Assembly (NCBI GenBank): GCA_959602365.1
Contig: CAUGSS010000028.1
Coordinates: 1 to 32,010 of the forward strand
Length of the DNA: 32,010 nucleotides
From: an uncultured Eubacteriales bacterium
GTDB lineage: Bacteria; Bacillota; Clostridia; Oscillospirales; Oscillospiraceae
Reading direction: 5' to 3'
Shown: in pieces, positions 7,434 to 14,822 of the stretch
Numbering within the stretch: the stretch's first letter is position 1
How the letters are laid out: every line of letters begins with the position of its first letter
The notes under the pieces: model-generated
What the model saw: the letters and a program-made list of their open reading frames with translations, nothing else
What the model was told of the DNA's origin: nothing
The model's database searches: none
Position numbers and translations under genes: made by a program

Positions 7434-8927
7434 TTATTTTGCTTCATCTGTCCCAGGGAGCGCCGTGGGGGAGACATCGCTGCTCATGGGCAGCAGAATG
7501 GTCACCACGCAGCCGTGGCCGTCCTGGGCGTTGGTGATATCCAGCCGGCCGCCATGGCGCTGGATAATCTCGTCGCAGACTGCCAGGCCGATGCCGTTGC
7601 CCCGGGCCTTGGAGGAGCCTTTGTAGAACTTCTCCTTGACGTGGGGCAGCTCCTCCTCCGGGATGCCCGGGCCGTAATCCCGGATGATAATGGCCACAAA
7701 GCCATCCTCCTCCCCGATGGTGGTGTCGATCTGCTTGCCCGCGCCGCCGTGTTTGGCCGCATTGTCCAACAGATTGGAGAACACCTGCCGCAGCCGCTCC
7801 GGGTCTCCGGGCAGCGGGGCAAACTCCCGCTGGGGGTCTGTATAATTGAGGGTGATGCCCTCCTTCTTGAAAAACTCCCGATAGGTATACACCGCATCCT
7901 CAAATTCCGCCTGGATGTCGATCATCTCGATATTCAGCGTGAAGCGGCCGTCCTCAATCCGGGAGAACTCCAGCAGCTCCTCCACCATTTTGGTCAGGCG
8001 GCGGGACTCGCTGACAATGATGTTCAGTCCCTTTTTGAAGTCCTGGGCATCCGTCAGCTTGCCGGAAATCAGCGTCTCCCCCCATCCATTGATGGCGGTC
8101 AGCGGCGTGCGCAGCTCATGGGAAACCGAGGAGATGAATTCAGATTTCATCTGCTCATTCTGGCTGATCCGGGTGGACATGTCGTTGATGGCGTCCACCA
8201 GATCGCCGATCTCGTCATCGTACTGCTTTTCCAGCTGGATACCGTAATAGCCCGACGCAATGCGCTTGGCTATTTCAGTGATGCTGGTGATGGGGTTGAT
8301 GATGGTGCGGACAAAATAGGTGTTGACCAGATAGGTCAATGCCATCACAAACAGTGCCACCGTCACAAAGGCCGCAATCATCATGGCCACCTGCCGGTCC
8401 AGCAGCCGCAGGCCGGTGACCATGCGCAGCACGCCTTTGACCTCCCCATTGCTGATGATCGGGGCGGATACCGCCATAATCCGCTCCCGGGTAGCCGGAT
8501 CCCGCCCAATCCAGTGGGCAATGCCCCCGGTAGAGATGGCAGCGGTGATATCCTGGGTGTCGGGCTTGCTGCCCGAGGTCAGGCCGGAGGAGGAGAGAAA
8601 TACGCTGGGTTCCGCCTCCACCGTCAAAAACTGCAGTTCCAGCCGGTCCTTTTCATCGAAATCCGTCACATAGTACTCCGCCATCAGCTGATATTCCGAC
8701 TCGGTCGTGGCGTAGCTGGCAAAGAAATCGCTGACGGTCTGCACCTTGGTCTCGATGCCGGAGAGCATGGCATTATAGTAATACCGGCTGATTACGACAG
8801 AAAGAATGACCACAATGGCCAGCAGGATCATACTCACCAGCAGGAAGCTGTTGCGCAGCCAGCGGTTGCGCAGTCCCCGGCCCGAATGCAGATTCCGGTG
8901 AAGATGCATCCACTCTTTCTTCGCCAT
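7434..8927 (-). CDS. Membrane sensor histidine kinase
   Basis: A 497-residue two-component sensor. It has membrane helix 1 (~25-47), an extracytoplasmic sensing region (~48-178), membrane helix 2 (~180-205) and a HAMP linker (~205-257). The HisKA domain has phospho-acceptor H270 in SVSHELRTPL, and the HATPase domain has an N-box (SNLLDNAAKHG), G1 (RDYGPGIPEEE) and G2 (GNGIGLAVCDEI). It is a complete kinase with no missing catalytic box. The stimulus cannot be read from sequence. It lies 47 bases after the response regulator and belongs to the lipoprotein-regulator-kinase operon. ATG 8925-8927 has a GAGGGAG site. Confidence 0.93.
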   Translation of the reverse strand: MAKKEWMHLHRNLHSGRGLRNRWLRNSFLLVSMILLAIVVILSVVISRYYYNAMLSGIETKVQTVSDFFASYATTESEYQLMAEYYVTDFDEKDRLELQFLTVEAEPSVFLSSSGLTSGSKPDTQDITAAISTGGIAHWIGRDPATRERIMAVSAPIISNGEVKGVLRMVTGLRLLDRQVAMMIAAFVTVALFVMALTYLVNTYFVRTIINPITSITEIAKRIASGYYGIQLEKQYDDEIGDLVDAINDMSTRISQNEQMKSEFISSVSHELRTPLTAINGWGETLISGKLTDAQDFKKGLNIIVSESRRLTKMVEELLEFSRIEDGRFTLNIEMIDIQAEFEDAVYTYREFFKKEGITLNYTDPQREFAPLPGDPERLRQVFSNLLDNAAKHGGAGKQIDTTIGEEDGFVAIIIRDYGPGIPEEELPHVKEKFYKGSSKARGNGIGLAVCDEIIQRHGGRLDITNAQDGHGCVVTILLPMSSDVSPTALPGTDEAK

Positions 8928-8974
8928 GTCGGTCTCCCTCCTCTCTTAACCGGTACACCGGCCAAAAATGCAGC

Positions 8975-9661
8975 TCAGAAGCCCCATTTATAGCCGTAAC
9001 CCCACACGGTGGTAATGTAAGTGGGGCTGGTGGGATCATCCTCCACCTTGAGCCGCAGCCGGCGGATATTGACATCCACAATCTTGACCTCGCCGTAATA
9101 ATCCCGGCCCCAGACCGCCTCCAGGATCTCCTCCCGGGAGAGGGCCTTGCCCGGATTGTCCATGAACAGCTTCATCACGCTGTACTCCACCTGGGTCAGC
9201 TTGATCCGCACCCCGTTTTTCTCCAAGGTACGGTTGCGGGTATTCAGCAAAAACGGAGGCTGGGAAATCTCTCCGGTATCTGCCGGGGCATCTCCGCCGG
9301 AACGCCGGTACAGGGCGTCCACCCGGGCGGTCAGCTCCGCCGGGGAAAAGGGTTTTGTCACATAGTCATCGGCGCCGGTCATAAGCCCGGTGACCTTGTC
9401 CATCTCCTGGGAGCGGGCGGTCAGCATGATAATCCCGATTTTGGAATTATTCCCACGAATACGGCGGCACACCTCAAAACCGTCGATGCCGGGCAGCATG
9501 ACATCCAGCAGCGCCACCTTCACATCCGGGTTGCGCTTGAGCTTTTCCAGGGCCTCTTCCCCGCTGGAGGCCTCAATGGTGTCGTAGCCCGCCCGCTTCA
9601 GGTTAATGACCACAAAGCTGCGGATATTATCCTCATCTTCCAAAACCAAAACTTTACGCAC
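8975..9661 (-). CDS. OmpR/PhoB-family response regulator
   Basis: A 228-residue DNA-binding response regulator. The receiver domain has the acidic pocket at E8-D9-E10, phospho-acceptor D53 (LLDVMLPG) and conserved K103 (VTKPFSP). The C-terminal winged helix has the OmpR family pattern LTQVEYSVMKLFMDNPGKALSREEILEAVWG ending in YITTVWGYGYKW (described by parts; residues ~155-226). The start is GTG at 9659-9661, behind GGGGGAGAG and in frame with MRKVLVLEDE. It is the cognate partner of the kinase that follows. It begins 14 bases after the lipoprotein stop. Confidence 0.93.
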   Translation of the reverse strand: MRKVLVLEDEDNIRSFVVINLKRAGYDTIEASSGEEALEKLKRNPDVKVALLDVMLPGIDGFEVCRRIRGNNSKIGIIMLTARSQEMDKVTGLMTGADDYVTKPFSPAELTARVDALYRRSGGDAPADTGEISQPPFLLNTRNRTLEKNGVRIKLTQVEYSVMKLFMDNPGKALSREEILEAVWGRDYYGEVKIVDVNIRRLRLKVEDDPTSPTYITTVWGYGYKWGF

Positions 9662-9675
9662 AGTAACTCTCCCCC

Positions 9676-11052
9676 TTAATCTGTGGACCAGTCGGTGACA
9701 ATGAGCCGGAACCGCTCCGCCAGCATACTGCTGCTCAGCCCGCAGTCCCAGCCGTCCAGAAATTCCGCGGAATAGGTGGCCTCGCTGTCCTGGGCCAGCA
9801 GGAAACGCTCTCCCATGGTAGCGCGGCTCTCCCGGTTGGAACCGGTATTTTTATAGATGGTCAAAAACGCCCTGGGCGTGTCGGACAGCCCTTCCTGATG
9901 GTAAAAGGTGATGCTGCGCTCCACTGTAGCGCCTACATTGGTATCGCTCCGGCTCAAAACCAGCCCGTTCATGTAGCCGTCCTGCCGTCCGCTGAACCAG
10001 GATTCCGGCAAACTGAGGTACCAGCCGTCCGCCGTGTTGTGATAGGTGTAGCCCACGGACTGGGAGGTGCCTTCCACTGTAAACTGCACCCAGTTGATGA
10101 TGTAAACGCCCTCAGAGCGCTCCACCTCGCTGCTGGAGCGCAGTGGAATAGGCATTGGAAGCTCCAGCACATTGTCGCTGTTGATATCCCGGGGCTCGGT
10201 CAGGTTCTGATGCACCGTGGCGCTGTTTCCTGTGGTACTGTCCATGGTAATATTGACCAGGTTGCCCTCCACCACACTAAGCACATCTGTCACCAAACTG
10301 GAGCTGTCCTCCCGCAGGTAACTGCTGACAAAGAGAGCCGGGTAACTGCTCACCAAATAGTTGTAATAGACGGACTCCAGACTGTCCGCCGCAGCAGACA
10401 GAGCCACCGTATTGATGCTCATCATGGTGTCGTCCTGCCAGTCATAATAGGCCGCGGTGTTCCCCCCCTCCTCAGCAGTGCTCATTTGAAGGGTGACAAT
10501 CTCCTCCTGGTTGTCCTGATCCAAATCGTCCACCATGTAGCGGGTATAGCTGGGCGCCGTCATCAGCTCCGTCACATTCCCGTTCTCAATCGAATACGCC
10601 GACAGGGCATAGACCGTACTGGAGATGCGCCATCCCACCACAATTTCCTCTGTGGGGGTGTCATTGAGCTGGCAATACACCACTGAGTTGACCACATCTC
10701 CGTCGCCTTGGATCATGCAGACCAGTTGATACCCCTGCTCTTCGTCAGGACTGAGAATACAGATTTTTAAGGGACTCTCCTTGCCGGAGCTGTCCCGTAA
10801 AAAGGCCACTGCCTCATCTATGCCATCGCCATTCAAATCTCTCAGCTGAACCGCCTGGGTATAGGAACCGGAAGCCGGCGGGGAGTACTCATACCCTTTG
10901 TCCAGCATCTGCTCCAAACTGTCCTGAAGGCTTTCATACTCAGTGGAAGGCCTGGGCAGCGTGTAGAGATCTTCTGCGGAAGTGAAGCCGCATCCGCTCA
11001 AAACCAGCGCCATCAGTGCCGACAACAGGACAATCAGCCCTCCCTTTTTCAT
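9676..11052 (-). CDS. Lipoprotein with FG-GAP/VCBS-like repeats, first gene of a two-component operon
   Basis: Unrecognised function. From ATG 11050-11052 (GGGAGGTGGAGAAG upstream) the product is 458 residues. It has a lipoprotein signal: MKKGG, hydrophobic stretch, then lipobox LSGC with C21 as the lipidated residue. A longer ORF reading from 11100 would put 16 residues ahead of the signal and lacks a ribosome site. Two D-rich segments, LRDLNGDGIDEAVAFL and VDDLDQDNQEEIVTLQ, resemble calcium-binding beta-propeller (FG-GAP/VCBS) blades. Being outside the membrane and co-transcribed with a sensor kinase, it could be a ligand-binding accessory of the kinase or a target of the system. That is inference from context only. 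Confidence 0.8.
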   Translation of the reverse strand: MKKGGLIVLLSALMALVLSGCGFTSAEDLYTLPRPSTEYESLQDSLEQMLDKGYEYSPPASGSYTQAVQLRDLNGDGIDEAVAFLRDSSGKESPLKICILSPDEEQGYQLVCMIQGDGDVVNSVVYCQLNDTPTEEIVVGWRISSTVYALSAYSIENGNVTELMTAPSYTRYMVDDLDQDNQEEIVTLQMSTAEEGGNTAAYYDWQDDTMMSINTVALSAAADSLESVYYNYLVSSYPALFVSSYLREDSSSLVTDVLSVVEGNLVNITMDSTTGNSATVHQNLTEPRDINSDNVLELPMPIPLRSSSEVERSEGVYIINWVQFTVEGTSQSVGYTYHNTADGWYLSLPESWFSGRQDGYMNGLVLSRSDTNVGATVERSITFYHQEGLSDTPRAFLTIYKNTGSNRESRATMGERFLLAQDSEATYSAEFLDGWDCGLSSSMLAERFRLIVTDWSTD

Positions 11053-11088
11053 CTTCTCCACCTCCCGGCGCACAAAAGTCCAGATTGT

Positions 11089-11097
11089 ATTATACCA
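11089..11097 (-). promoter_or_regulatory. Extended -10 promoter for the lipoprotein operon
   Basis: Minus strand TGGTATAAT: -10 TATAAT at 11089-11094 with an upstream TGN extension. No convincing -35 is seen at 16-18 bases. It lies 37 bases before the ATG of the lipoprotein. Confidence 0.55.
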
Positions 11098-11163
11098 CAC
11101 CCACTATAAAATGGATAGAGTAAAATCAGCGGAAAGATGTGTCTTTTCTATGAAATTTCCCCC

Positions 11164-11192
11164 TTGCCATTCCAACAAACATCCTGTATAAT
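11164..11192 (+). promoter_or_regulatory. Promoter of tRNA-Leu
   Basis: TTGCCA (11164-11169), 17-base spacer, perfect TATAAT (11187-11192). The first tRNA base is 15 bases downstream. Confidence 0.8.
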
Positions 11193-11206
11193 AGGCAAAG
11201 TCATAT

Positions 11207-11293
11207 GCCGGTGTGTTGGAATTGGTAGACGAGGTGGACTCAAAATCCATTGCCAGCGATGGCGTGCGGGTTCGAGTCCCGCCACCGGCACCA
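11207..11293 (+). tRNA. tRNA-Leu (anticodon CAA)
   Basis: The acceptor arms GCCGGTG and CACCGGC pair perfectly and CCA is encoded. The anticodon arm is GTGGA-CTCAAAA-TCCAT, giving loop CUCAAAA and anticodon CAA (reads UUG). A long variable arm follows, as expected for a class II leucine tRNA, then the T-arm GCGGGTTCGAGTCCCGC. D-loop sequence TTGGTAGACG is typical of Leu. It is a single gene with its own promoter and terminator. Confidence 0.96.
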
Positions 11294-11330
11294 CGTGGTC
11301 GCAAAGCCTGTTTTGCGACCACGTCTTTTT
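11293..11330 (+). terminator. Intrinsic terminator of tRNA-Leu
   Basis: A 13-base perfect stem, ACGTGGTCGCAAA with TTTGCGACCACGT, is followed by CTTTTT. The stem begins at the last base of the encoded CCA end. Confidence 0.9.
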
Positions 11331-11379
11331 ATGCCTGTGGCAAAAAGACGTCATCCGCCCGCTCCCTTGCTCCTTCTTT

Positions 11380-11440
11380 CCAACTGCAACCCACTCCGCT
11401 GGGCTCGCAGTTGGTGTGTCGCCCTGTGGGCGGCTTTTCT
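11380..11440 (+). terminator. Second structured segment with terminator-like hairpin
   Basis: The arms CCAACTGC (11380-11387) and GCAGTTGG (11407-11414) pair, with an inner CCCA/TGGG. A second hairpin follows, GTCGCCC-TGT-GGGCGGC (11418-11434), then TTTT. It may be a backup terminator for the tRNA transcript or part of a small RNA. No separate promoter was seen. Confidence 0.4.
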
Positions 11441-11503
11441 TGGAAACGGAAAGATATCAATTTTAACCGCCCCTTCGTTACGCCTCCTTATATTGAGGAA
11501 AAC

Positions 11504-11563
11504 TTGCTTTTTCCCCGCAAAAGAATTATACTCCTCATATCCCCCCATGGGGGATATGAGGAG
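11504..11563 (+). promoter_or_regulatory. Promoter plus CsoR-type operator that contains the ribosome binding site
   Basis: -35 TTGCTT (11504-11509), 17-base spacer, -10 TATACT (11527-11532). A perfect inverted repeat of 15-base arms and a 3-base loop (11531-11563) overlaps the -10 end and the start point. Its core ATATCCCCC/GGGGGATAT is the C-tract/G-tract layout of CsoR/RcnR/FrmR-family operators. The right arm also contains the GAGGAGG ribosome site (11558-11564) of the repressor gene, so in RNA the same palindrome would bury that site in a hairpin. Confidence 0.8.
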
Positions 11564-11574
11564 GTTAAAAAAAT

Positions 11575-11841
11575 ATGGCGCACCATCACGACACACAAGA
11601 AATTATCCACCGTCTGTCACGCGCAATCGGACATTTGGAAGCGGTCCGCAGGATGGTGGAAGAAGAACGGGATTGCAGCGAAGTTTTAATACAGCTTGCC
11701 GCTGTAAAATCCGCAATTAACAACACGGGAAAGGTCATCCTGAAAGACCATATCAACCATTGCATCGTTGACGCGGTGGAAACAGGAGACCAAAAGGCAT
11801 TGGATGACCTGTCCACCGCAATTGATAGATTTATAAAGTGA
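11575..11841 (+). CDS. CsoR/RcnR/FrmR-family metal- or aldehyde-sensing repressor
   Basis: An 88-residue all-helical repressor of the DUF156 family that binds DNA without a classical HTH. The sensing positions are C34, H59 and C63 (ERDCSEV and DHINHC), with a histidine cluster H3-H5 at the N-terminus. An xCHC set is the Cu(I)-CsoR fingerprint, while H-C-H-C is that of the nickel sensor InrS. FrmR lacks the last Cys, and RcnR has His there. ATG 11575 is 10 bases after GAGGAGG. It probably represses itself and the transporter 9 bases downstream through the palindrome at 11531-11563. The effector is not decided by sequence; copper or nickel/cobalt seem more likely than formaldehyde. Confidence 0.88.
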   Translation: MAHHHDTQEIIHRLSRAIGHLEAVRRMVEEERDCSEVLIQLAAVKSAINNTGKVILKDHINHCIVDAVETGDQKALDDLSTAIDRFIK

Positions 11842-11850
11842 GGCCTGGAT

Positions 11851-12726
11851 ATGTCGTCAAAGAAAACTGCCGTTTTATGGGCTGTTTTAGCGGCAGCTCT
11901 ATATGCGCTCAATTCTCCCATTTCAAAGTTGCTGCTGGGCAAAATCCCACCCACCATAATGGCGGCGCTCCTGTATCTTGGTGCGGGAATAGGCCTGAGC
12001 ATAGTGCGCCTTGTACAGCGCGGAATGGGAAAAGGACAAAAAGAAAAACCATTAACCCGCAAAGATTTACCTTATACCATTGGCATGGTAGTTCTGGATA
12101 TCGCCGCCCCCATTTTTCTGATGATCGGACTTACAGGAACAACGGCGGCAAATGCTTCTTTGCTCAACAATTTTGAAATTGTCGCCACTTCTGTAATCGC
12201 CCTCTGTATCTTCAAGGAGACAATCTCCAAACGGCTTTGGGGCGCGATTGTTTTGGTCACTATTTCAAGCCTTGTTCTTTCGGTTGAAGATATAAGCAGT
12301 TTTTCCTTCTCGTTCGGTTCTATCTTTGTATTGCTGGCTTGCGTCTGCTGGGGATTGGAAAACAACTGCACCCGCATGATTTCCAATAAGGATCCGCTTC
12401 AAATCGTGGTCATCAAGGGTTTCGGCTCGGGGATAGGATCCTTTGTAATTGCTTTGGTGCTTGGAGAACATTTTTCAAATTGGGGATACATTGTATGCGC
12501 CCTGTTGCTCGGATTTGTCGCATACGGCTTGAGCATATTCTTTTATATATACGCTCAACGTTATCTTGGGGCGGCAAAAACAAGCGCCTATTATGCTCTT
12601 GCGCCGTTTATCGGTGCCGCTTTATCTCTTCTTATCTTCAGAGAAATACCAACCATCTCCTTTGTTGCCGCCCTGCTTATTATGATCGCAGGCACCTATC
12701 TTGCGTCAACAGATACAAACAAATAA
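11851..12726 (+). CDS. EamA/DMT-superfamily transporter
   Basis: A 291-residue inner-membrane protein with about ten hydrophobic helices arranged as two EamA repeats (~5-138 and ~150-288). Typical DMT features are AALYALNSPISKLLL at the start, AAPIFLMIGLTGTTAANASLLNNFE before the fourth helix, and CVCWGLENNCTR opening the second repeat. Start ATG 11851 has a weak site (GTGAGG) and lies 9 bases after the repressor stop, so the two are co-transcribed. DMT proteins export metabolites, drugs or metals; pairing with a CsoR-type repressor suggests efflux of what the repressor senses. Substrate unknown. Confidence 0.87.
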   Translation: MSSKKTAVLWAVLAAALYALNSPISKLLLGKIPPTIMAALLYLGAGIGLSIVRLVQRGMGKGQKEKPLTRKDLPYTIGMVVLDIAAPIFLMIGLTGTTAANASLLNNFEIVATSVIALCIFKETISKRLWGAIVLVTISSLVLSVEDISSFSFSFGSIFVLLACVCWGLENNCTRMISNKDPLQIVVIKGFGSGIGSFVIALVLGEHFSNWGYIVCALLLGFVAYGLSIFFYIYAQRYLGAAKTSAYYALAPFIGAALSLLIFREIPTISFVAALLIMIAGTYLASTDTNK

Positions 12727-13187
12727 AGGCGGATATGTAGTCGAAATTGGAATTTGGAGCTAAGAAACAAAAGCAGAAAAGCGCCCCGGAAACTAAAAGC
12801 AGATCTAATCTGAATCCGATTTCTCGTCCTTCGGCAGACAGCTTTTTCGCGGGCGCTTCTCTCGCCTATTGCTTTGCCTTTTCTTTTCGCCGCAAACTGC
12901 GAACCGGTGTCAGGGCACTTGCCTCAATTCAGGGGGCTTGATTGGAATCCGGCAAAAAAGATGTATTTTCAGCACTTTTTGCTTTACAAACGGTCCAAAA
13001 TATGTTATGAAAATAACAGAAGATTTTTTGGCACATTTTGGCGAACCGGCCCCAACCGTGCCCCCCCTCGCTGCAAGCGGCAGCCAGGCAAAGGCCACAG
13101 CCTGGCCATCCGGTCACGCCCGGAGCACCAGGCGGTCCGGATTCGTCCGTGTAAAACCATATTTTCTGGAAAAGTTGGGTTAATGCC
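12727..13187. other. 461-base intergenic region before the sigma factor
   Basis: No convincing gene is present. The visible elements are arms AAGCGCCC (12779-12786) and GGGCGCTT (12851-12858), 64 bases apart; a promoter-like pair TTTACA (12983-12988) and TATGAA (13006-13011) with 17-base spacing; and a hairpin GCCAGGC/GCCTGGC (13083-13106). If the promoter is real, the sigma factor has a ~170-base structured leader. No known riboswitch motif was recognised in it. Confidence 0.45.
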
Positions 13188-13754
13188 ATGATTCCAATTT
13201 GTATTTTAGCAATTGAAGACGACTCTGACCGGGAATTTATGTCCTGGCTGTATCAGCAGTATCACAGGCTGATGTATTGGGAGATTTATGATCTGCTCCA
13301 CGACCAATGGGCCACGGAGGACATTCTGCAAAACTCCCTGATCAAGCTGATTAATAAAATCCCCGCCCTCAGGGAAAAGGATCGGAATCAGCAGGTGAAT
13401 TACATCATTGCCACTTACAGAAATACAGCGAAAAACTATCTGCGGGACACAAAGCGGCATGCGGCCTATTCCTTTGACGAGGGGTTTGACCTCCCGGACG
13501 ATCAAAACAGCCAAAGCGAAATAGAATGGCGGCTGATCCATGCCGAAGACCTCCAACTTTTGAGCCGCGTCTTTCCGCGGTTGGACGAGAAGAGCCGCTA
13601 CCTCCTGGAGGCACGGTATATGTTGGATATGTCTCCCAAAGAGATCGCCGCAGAGCTGAATATTCAGGCCAACAGTGTCCGGATGCTCTTGTCCAGGGCG
13701 CGGAAGAAGGCATTTATGATGATGCAGCAGGAGCAAAAGACGCCGTCTTCTTGA
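13188..13754 (+). CDS. Sigma-70-family (ECF-like) RNA polymerase sigma factor
   Basis: A 188-residue two-domain sigma factor. Region 2 spans ~10-80 (FMSWLYQQYHRLMYWEIYDLL, then DQWATEDILQNSLIKL). Region 4 spans ~115-180 (LDEKSRYLLEARYMLDMSPKEIAAELNI, then SVRMLLSRARKKAF), with a clear helix-turn-helix. The start ATG 13188 gives the MIPICILAIED N-terminus common in clostridial members; its ribosome site is poor. No anti-sigma gene follows. A strong terminator comes 50 bases later, so it is monocistronic. It stands next to the phage-tail region, but nothing in the sequence proves it acts there. Confidence 0.85.
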   Translation: MIPICILAIEDDSDREFMSWLYQQYHRLMYWEIYDLLHDQWATEDILQNSLIKLINKIPALREKDRNQQVNYIIATYRNTAKNYLRDTKRHAAYSFDEGFDLPDDQNSQSEIEWRLIHAEDLQLLSRVFPRLDEKSRYLLEARYMLDMSPKEIAAELNIQANSVRMLLSRARKKAFMMMQQEQKTPSS

Positions 13755-13803
13755 GGGCGCCCTCTCCTGAACGTTATCATCTAAGCTGCTAACACCTGGA
13801 AGC

Positions 13804-13847
13804 AAAACGGCCGGGGATTGCGTAAACATGCAATCCCCGGCCGTTTT
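13804..13847 (+). terminator. Strong intrinsic terminator after the sigma factor
   Basis: Perfect arms of at least 16 bases (AACGGCCGGGGATTGC and GCAATCCCCGGCCGTT, 8-base loop) are followed by a run of T. On the minus strand the A-rich left flank gives a shorter T run, so it may also stop transcription coming from immA. Confidence 0.92.
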
Positions 13848-13891
13848 TTTGTCTTCCCACCTGCCGCAGTGCGGGGCAAAGCAGGCAATTC

Positions 13892-14323
13892 TCAGCAAAA
13901 GTACAGTTCATCCGCCAAATTGCCGTTGATGTACAGGCAGACAACTTTCCGCATAAAGGATTCCGTCACCCCGAAATACTCGGCCAACGACCACAAATCC
14001 GTATAGCCGTCGGCCACTGCGGCATCCAGCTCCTTCCGGGAAATCAGATGGCACACCGCCCATTTCCAGGCCTTTTTCTCATGCTGCTCAATCAGGTCAT
14101 AGGGACTGGATACCTTGTGCGTTGCCCCGGTCATGCAGTGCCCGCCCTCGTGGGCAACGGTGACCAGTTCTTCCGCCTGGGAATGAATATTGTCAAAATC
14201 CACAAAGATGCCGTACCGCCCCTGCAGTTCCACCGTGGCAGCCCTTTCGTCACCCATATCCCAACAGTAGAAGCGGACGCCGCTCTGATTCAGTTGTCGA
14301 TAAAGTGACAAAACTTTGTCCAT
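13892..14323 (-). CDS. ImmA/IrrE-family metallopeptidase
   Basis: A 143-residue zinc protease of the ImmA type, the class that cleaves phage/ICE repressors (ImmR in ICEBs1) or DdrO in Deinococcus. The zinc motif HExxH is HEGGH at 58-62 (VAHEGGHC), and the downstream E in EKKAWKWA could be the third ligand. The C-terminal half is helical (LAEYFGVTESFMRKVV), the usual family tail. Its ATG (14321-14323) is one base after the repressor stop (TGAAATG), so the two are coupled. It likely inactivates the upstream XRE repressor on an inducing signal. That is family knowledge applied to context. Confidence 0.88.
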   Translation of the reverse strand: MDKVLSLYRQLNQSGVRFYCWDMGDERAATVELQGRYGIFVDFDNIHSQAEELVTVAHEGGHCMTGATHKVSSPYDLIEQHEKKAWKWAVCHLISRKELDAAVADGYTDLWSLAEYFGVTESFMRKVVCLYINGNLADELYFC

Positions 14324-14324
14324 T

Positions 14325-14687
14325 TCAATTCTGACCCTTCTCCAAATCCGCCTTCATAAAGCGGGCCATTTCCAACAGCATCTGCTTCTTCTCCGGCGGC
14401 AGGTCTTTGGTCTCCTCGTACATTGCATAGGTAAAATCATCAAAGGAAACCTCGCGCCCGCCCTCTCCGGCGGGCGCTTTTTCTGCCGGAGTCCCCAGCA
14501 GATAGTCCACCGAAACCCCAAAATAATCGGCCACTTTCTGCAGGGTCTCCCCATTGGGGTTGCCGCCGGTTTTTTTCCACCGGGTGGCAATGGAGTTGCT
14601 CAGGCCCATCTCCAACACGGCCCGCTTTGGCGTGACTCCTTTTGCATCACACAATGCTTTAAATACGTCATAGAACACAAGGATCAC
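14325..14687 (-). CDS. XRE-family HTH repressor, prophage immunity type
   Basis: 120 residues from GTG 14685-14687. An alternative GTG at 14676-14678, five bases after AGGTGAT, would give 117 residues and has the better ribosome site. The N-terminal ~65 residues form a Cro/C1-type HTH (FKALCDAKGVTPKRAVLEMG, then GETLQKVADYFGVSVDYLLG). The C-terminus is acidic and helical (FDDFTYAMYEETKDLPPEKK). Coupled with the ImmA-like protease, it forms an ImmR/ImmA-like switch that faces the phage-tail genes across a repeat-rich control region. Expected role: keep the tail operon silent. Confidence 0.88.
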   Translation of the reverse strand: MILVFYDVFKALCDAKGVTPKRAVLEMGLSNSIATRWKKTGGNPNGETLQKVADYFGVSVDYLLGTPAEKAPAGEGGREVSFDDFTYAMYEETKDLPPEKKQMLLEMARFMKADLEKGQN

Positions 14688-14712
14688 CTCAAACTTTTGT
14701 GAAGAACAGAGA

Positions 14713-14822
14713 AGCTAATTGAAATAAGCCTATTGCACTTGACTAAGCTCACTCAATTAAGCTATACTGGATCCAGAAAGCTAATCAAAAACAGCTATAG
14801 GATGATTTAAATTAGCTTTCTG
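14713..14822. promoter_or_regulatory. Operator array with overlapping divergent promoters
   Basis: Six AGCT cores occur in 105 bases (at 14713, 14746, 14760, 14779, 14793, 14814). Several extend to AGCTAAT. CAGAAAGCTAAT (14774-14785) and ATTAGCTTTCTG (14811-14822) form a perfect 12-base inverted repeat. Two pairs of AGCT sit exactly 14 bases apart. A rightward promoter TTGACT (14739-14744)-18-TATACT (14763-14768) and a leftward one TTGATT (14783-14788)-16-TATAGC (14761-14766) overlap these repeats. This is the expected layout for binding by the adjacent XRE repressor. Confidence 0.7.

Noticed and set aside
11207..11293. tRNA-Leu as attachment site of the phage element
   Set aside because: No repeat of the tRNA 3' end was found elsewhere in the window, no integrase is present, and three unrelated genes lie between.
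13030..13187. Riboswitch in the sigma factor leader
   Set aside because: A hairpin is visible but the sequence does not match the c-di-GMP or other classes I can recognise.
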